A stretch of 64,000 nucleotides of DNA from Rhodopseudomonas palustris (lineage in GTDB: Bacteria > Pseudomonadota > Alphaproteobacteria > Rhizobiales > Xanthobacteraceae), in the NCBI RefSeq assembly GCF_034479375.1, contig NZ_CP140155.1, positions 2,170,001 to 2,234,000 on the forward strand, read 5' to 3'. Shown one piece after another: positions 60,614-64,000 of the stretch (position 1 is its first letter; each line of letters begins with the position of its first letter). A program made the translations under genes and the position numbers. The notes beneath the pieces were generated by a model. It was not told where the DNA came from. It made no database searches and saw only the letters and a list, made by a program, of their open reading frames with translations.

Positions 60614-61822
60614 TCAGCGGATCGTGACGGGCGCCGGCAGCGGCGCCACCGAGGTCGGCTGTGCGCCGGGGACGGACATCTGCGACTGTTGCGCGGGTGC
60701 GGCCGACGCGACCGGCTGCTGCGCGCTGGCGGTCGGGGTCGGCGGCGCGCCGCCCGGCAGCACGACGACGCGGGTGCCAACCTTGACGCGTTCGAACAGG
60801 TCGCTGACGTCGTCATTGAGCATGCCGATGCAGCCCGAGGACACGAACTTGCCGATCGTCGAAGGCTGGTTGGTGCCGTGGATGCGATAGACGGTCGAGC
60901 CGAGATACATCGCCCGGGCGCCCATCGGATTGCCGGGACCGCCGGCCATGAAGCGCGGCAGATAAGGCTGCCGCTCGATCATTTCGGTCGGCGGATGCCA
61001 ATCCGGCCATTCCGCCTTGCGGCTGACTTTCTGCACGCCGTTCCAGGTGAAGCCGTCGCGCCCGACGCGGACGCCGTAACGCATCGCCCGGCCATTGCCG
61101 AGAATGTAGTACAGATAGGTGTTGCTGGTATCGACGACGATGGTGCCGGCCGGCTCCTTGGTCTGGAACGCGACCTCCTGACGGCGCAGATGCGGCGGCA
61201 GTTGGAACTCCTGATCGGCGTCCGGCTGCTCTTCCGGCGGCAGCGCGGCGACCTGCAGCGGCCGGCCATCGGCGCCAATCTGGGGAGCCGGCGGGACCGA
61301 GCCGGTCGCAACCTGGGGAACGCCCGGCTGTCCGGCGCCAACGCCTTCGGGCGGGCGCAGCGAACCGTCGCCGCGATTGGAGTAGATCACCGACGGCGGG
61401 CCGGCGGGCCGGCCATAGCGCGGATCATCCGGCGACATCACCGGCCCCTGGGGCGCAGGCGTGCGATCCGAATAAACCGGCGGCGCGCCCATCGGGCGAC
61501 CATAGCGCGGGTCGTCCGGCGACATCACCGGGCCTTGCGGAACGGGAGCGCGATCGGAATAGACGGGTGGCGCGCCCAAGGGGCGACCATAGCGCGGATC
61601 GTCCGGTGACGTCACCGGACCGGGCGGCGGCAGCGCCGCGGACCCGGCGCCGTCTTCGTCGTCGATATTGTCGAAATTCGGCATCGCCTGACGATAGTCG
61701 CCCGGTGCTGACGTCGCGTAGGACCCAGGCGCGGCAGGATAGCTCTGCGCGTGCACCATCGAAGTTCCGGCCGAGATCGCCGCAACAGTCGCCAACAACG
61801 TCAAGATTCGATTGTTCATCAT
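60614..61822 (-). CDS. L,D-transpeptidase (YkuD domain) with tandem Pro-rich repeats
   Basis: 402 aa. A signal peptide (LATVAAISAGTSMVHAQ) is followed by three tandem units of about 29 residues, each containing SPDDPRYGRP and GAPPVYSDR or a variant. A linker follows, then a YkuD domain (NTYLYYILGNGRAMRYGVRV; FTWNGVQKVSRKAEWPDWHP). The catalytic His and Cys are present (IHGTNQPSTIGKFVSSGCIG), but the Arg usual two residues after Cys is Gly. It is a paralogue of the gene at 20146-20862, which keeps Arg. Pro-rich repeats may span the periplasm or bind peptidoglycan. Two adjacent ATGs, 61822 and 61819, are possible starts. Confidence 0.92.
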   Translation of the reverse strand: MMNNRILTLLATVAAISAGTSMVHAQSYPAAPGSYATSAPGDYRQAMPNFDNIDDEDGAGSAALPPPGPVTSPDDPRYGRPLGAPPVYSDRAPVPQGPVMSPDDPRYGRPMGAPPVYSDRTPAPQGPVMSPDDPRYGRPAGPPSVIYSNRGDGSLRPPEGVGAGQPGVPQVATGSVPPAPQIGADGRPLQVAALPPEEQPDADQEFQLPPHLRRQEVAFQTKEPAGTIVVDTSNTYLYYILGNGRAMRYGVRVGRDGFTWNGVQKVSRKAEWPDWHPPTEMIERQPYLPRFMAGGPGNPMGARAMYLGSTVYRIHGTNQPSTIGKFVSSGCIGMLNDDVSDLFERVKVGTRVVVLPGGAPPTPTASAQQPVASAAPAQQSQMSVPGAQPTSVAPLPAPVTIR

Positions 61823-62245
61823 CGCCCGTTTGTAAACCGAAGCAGAGACTGGATCGTCACTGGGCAGATGCCGCAGGATCGCGGCACATTCAAGACAAGA
61901 CCGGCACAATCACGCCAAATTCGCCCCTATTTGAAGGTGTGTGCTGCATTTGTCGCGTCTTGATCCGTCGAGATCTTCCCGCCGAAGGGTTTCGCAGGCT
62001 TTTCCGATCGATCGTGCCAGCCGACGGGCCGCCAGGCAATGCCGCGGACCCGACGCTTGGGTCGCGGAACGATGATGATCGTCCAAAGATTTCGCGCGGT
62101 GCTGCGAATCCATTGCGCTATTCTCGATCTGCTCTGATTCGCCGCGTGCATTTCATCGCCTGCCGATCCGAGCCCGTGTGGTCGCCGCGTTGGTGTTGCT
62201 CAAGTGTCTTTGCGCGCTCGGCGCCGAAGACGGAATGAACCCGAG
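61823..62245. other. Non-coding gap
   Basis: About 420 bp between divergent genes, with no convincing ORF, hairpin or promoter pair recognised. It should contain the promoters of both neighbours. Confidence 0.5.
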
Positions 62246-63277
62246 ATGCTTCCCGGAGTCCGTTTCCTGTTCGCGGCGGTTGCGCTTGCGGTTTCGATGC
62301 TGGTGTTTGGACTTGGCGCCGCGGCGTTGCTGCGCACCGCGCATGAACAATTTGCCAGCGCCCGGTCGATCCGGCCGGCCCAGACCACCCTCGCGATGCG
62401 GCCGGTCGAGCCGGCGATGCCGACGCTCAGCCTGTTGCGAGTCGAGCCTCAGGTGATCGAGCCGAGAGCGCAGGACGAACAGCCGATCGCGGCCAAGGCC
62501 GTTCAGGCGACGGAGCCATCGCTGCAAGCCGCCGATCTGGGCGCATCCGAAGCTGCGGGGCCGGCCCTACCGGATGCGATCGCGGCGCTGCCCAGGGCCG
62601 AGCCGGAGCGACCCGAGACCAACGAGCCGCATCAGCGCGCCCTGCCCGCGACCGAGCAGATTATGACCGAGCAGACCATGGCCAAGCCGGTGTTGGCCGA
62701 GCAGAACAGGCCGCAGGAGGCCGGCCAACAAGTTGGACCGGCGGCTCTGGCAACGCAGGAGGCCGCCGCCCCGGCGCATGTCCCCGAGACCGCAACCAAG
62801 CCGGAGCCGGCCCCTTCGGAAGCCGCCGCGATGGAAGCCGAAAAGCCGGCAGCGCCCGCGACGGCGATCGAACAAGACCCACCGCACGCGTCCACCGAAA
62901 TTGCGACGCCGGAGCCGGCCAAGAGCGAGCCCGTAGCGCTCGATCTGCCGCAGGTCGCAGCGCTCACTGGCCCGATCCCGACGCCGAAGCCCGATCCGCG
63001 AGCTCCGACCAAGCCAGCCGCGCAGTCATTCGAGCAGCCGGCCAAGCCTGAAGCGGAGGCGGCAGATCAAGCCGCCAAGCCCGGCGGCCAGGAATCGACC
63101 GGCTCGATCCGCGAGCCTGAACCGAAAGCGGAGCGGCCGGCGGCGACAGGGCCGAAGGCCGGCAAGCCGGCGCAGGCCAAGGTCAAGCGTCGCCGGCAGG
63201 TCGAGGGGCGGCGCGCGCGCCCGGTGGCCAACCGACCGTCGACGGAGCTATCGCCGTTCGGCCTGCCCCCGACCTGA
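62246..63277 (+). CDS. Membrane-anchored Pro/Ala/Glu-rich protein, function unknown
   Basis: 343 aa. ATG 62246 begins MLPGVRFLFAAVALAVSMLV with one N-terminal membrane helix (to about residue 30). A long low-complexity region rich in Pro, Ala, Glu, Lys and Gln follows, then a strongly basic stretch (AKVKRRRQVEGRRARPVANR) and the tail STELSPFGLPPT. No enzymatic motif is seen. The architecture resembles periplasm-spanning TonB/TolA-like linkers, but no such C-terminal domain is present. An in-frame non-ATG start at 62204 is less likely. Confidence 0.7.
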   Translation: MLPGVRFLFAAVALAVSMLVFGLGAAALLRTAHEQFASARSIRPAQTTLAMRPVEPAMPTLSLLRVEPQVIEPRAQDEQPIAAKAVQATEPSLQAADLGASEAAGPALPDAIAALPRAEPERPETNEPHQRALPATEQIMTEQTMAKPVLAEQNRPQEAGQQVGPAALATQEAAAPAHVPETATKPEPAPSEAAAMEAEKPAAPATAIEQDPPHASTEIATPEPAKSEPVALDLPQVAALTGPIPTPKPDPRAPTKPAAQSFEQPAKPEAEAADQAAKPGGQESTGSIREPEPKAERPAATGPKAGKPAQAKVKRRRQVEGRRARPVANRPSTELSPFGLPPT

Positions 63278-63290
63278 CAAAGCCCTCAAC

Positions 63291-64000
63291 TCAGGCCGGT
63301 CCCGTCGCGATCGGCGGCCCCTCGGGCAGGCCCCATTCGGACCACGAACCGTCGTAGAGCGCGGTGCCGCGGACGCCGAGCCGATACAGCGCCAGCGTCA
63401 ACACCAGCGCAGATACACCGGAGCCGCAACTCGTGACGATCGGACGACCGAGATCAACGCGCGCGCGGGCGAAGGCCTGGCGCAACTCGTCGCGCGACTT
63501 CATCAGACCCGTGCTTGCGTCGAACAATTCATTGTACGGCAGATTGCGGCTGCCCGGGATGTGCCCGGCCCGCAGGCCGGGACGCGGCTCCGGCACGCGG
63601 CCTTCGAAGCGATCGGCGGCGCGGGCGTCGATCACCTGCTCGGCGCCGCTTTCGAGATTGGCGACCATCTGCTGCTGGCTGCGCAGATAGTTCGGATCGA
63701 GCTTTGCATTGAACGTGCCGGGCTCAGGCGACGGTTTGCCGGGCTCGGTCCGCCGGCCTTCCGCCTGCCACTTCTTCAATCCGCCTTCGAGAATACGAAC
63801 ATTGTCGTGACCGAACGACAAGAACATCCACCACGCCCGCGGCGCCGCGACCCAGCCGCCGGCATCGTACACCACCACGGTGTCGCCGGACGACACGCCC
63901 ATCGCTGCGACGTCGCGTGCGAACTGCGCGGCGTCCGGATACATATGCGGCCGCGCATCGCCGCGATCGCAGACCTCCTCGACGTCGAAATACACCGCGC
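63291..64000 (-). CDS. sseA: 3-mercaptopyruvate sulfurtransferase (rhodanese family), partial
   Basis: The N-terminus lies beyond the right edge; about 236 C-terminal residues are visible. Two rhodanese domains are recognisable: the inactive one (VVVYDAGGWVAAPRAWWMFL) and the catalytic one with VTSCGSGVSALVLTLALYRL. The CGSGV[ST]A loop marks mercaptopyruvate sulfurtransferase rather than thiosulfate rhodanese. AGHIPGSRNLPYNELFD is also typical. The enzyme transfers sulfur from 3-mercaptopyruvate to thiol acceptors or cyanide. Confidence 0.92.
   Translation of the reverse strand, partial: AVYFDVEEVCDRGDARPHMYPDAAQFARDVAAMGVSSGDTVVVYDAGGWVAAPRAWWMFLSFGHDNVRILEGGLKKWQAEGRRTEPGKPSPEPGTFNAKLDPNYLRSQQQMVANLESGAEQVIDARAADRFEGRVPEPRPGLRAGHIPGSRNLPYNELFDASTGLMKSRDELRQAFARARVDLGRPIVTSCGSGVSALVLTLALYRLGVRGTALYDGSWSEWGLPEGPPIATGPA

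Overview
The window looks like chromosome of an alphaproteobacterium of the Bradyrhizobium/Rhodopseudomonas group (Nitrobacteraceae), most likely Rhodopseudomonas. This rests on very high GC with strong third-position bias, an ArsM/Acr3 arsenic cluster, an EcfG-type stress promoter, a PhzS-like monooxygenase, small glycine-zipper secreted proteins, and many palindromic intergenic repeats of the kind common in that group. The assignment is from recognition, not a search. Protein calls are by family recognition from translated sequence.

Layout. 1-10.7 kb: cell-surface genes (extensin-like lipoprotein cut by the window edge, a dCache chemoreceptor, two paralogous autotransporters sharing an identical 561-bp barrel segment). 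11-14.2 kb: LysR regulator, HAD phosphatase, PQQ-type sugar dehydrogenase. 14.2-18.2 kb: arsenic cluster with two divergent arms, acr3-arsC(Grx)-arsC(LMW-PTP)-arsR leftward and arsR-arsM rightward. 18.4-27.8 kb: a tryptophanase/tyrosine phenol-lyase-like PLP enzyme, an L,D-transpeptidase, a DUF4403-like protein, a PRC-barrel protein, an OmpR/EnvZ-type two-component pair, and a polytopic membrane protein. 27.9-34.5 kb: TPP riboswitch and thiO-thiS-[IS481-like insertion]-thiG-thiE-thiC.

34.6-43.5 kb is the accessory, repeat-rich stretch. It holds an AT-richer gene of unknown function bracketed by inverted repeats, a REP-associated tyrosine transposase (RAYT) with two truncated copies separated by near-identical 86-bp palindromes, two DUF2314 paralogues with matching promoters around an FAD monooxygenase, and an approximately 500-bp non-coding element with its own sigma70-type promoter and several stable hairpins. 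43.5-50 kb: a membrane-anchored zinc-ribbon protein, a cytochrome P450, a collagen-like protein, SOUL, DUF2188-like, DoxX, a lipoprotein, and bacterioferritin with its ferredoxin. 50-55 kb: two small glycine-zipper proteins and a phosphonate/phosphite-type ABC transporter with two permeases. 55-64 kb: lytic transglycosylase, UPF0114 protein, trans-aconitate methyltransferase, a BrnT/CopG-type toxin-antitoxin pair, EttA, a second L,D-transpeptidase, a Pro/Ala/Glu-rich membrane protein, and a 3-mercaptopyruvate sulfurtransferase cut by the right edge.

No tRNA, rRNA, CRISPR array or prophage was recognised. The strongest leads for something under-described are the structured RNA-like element at 42.2-42.75 kb, the RAYT/REP tandem array at 35.6-36.85 kb, the collagen-like and zinc-ribbon proteins, and the exact gene-conversion tract between the autotransporters.
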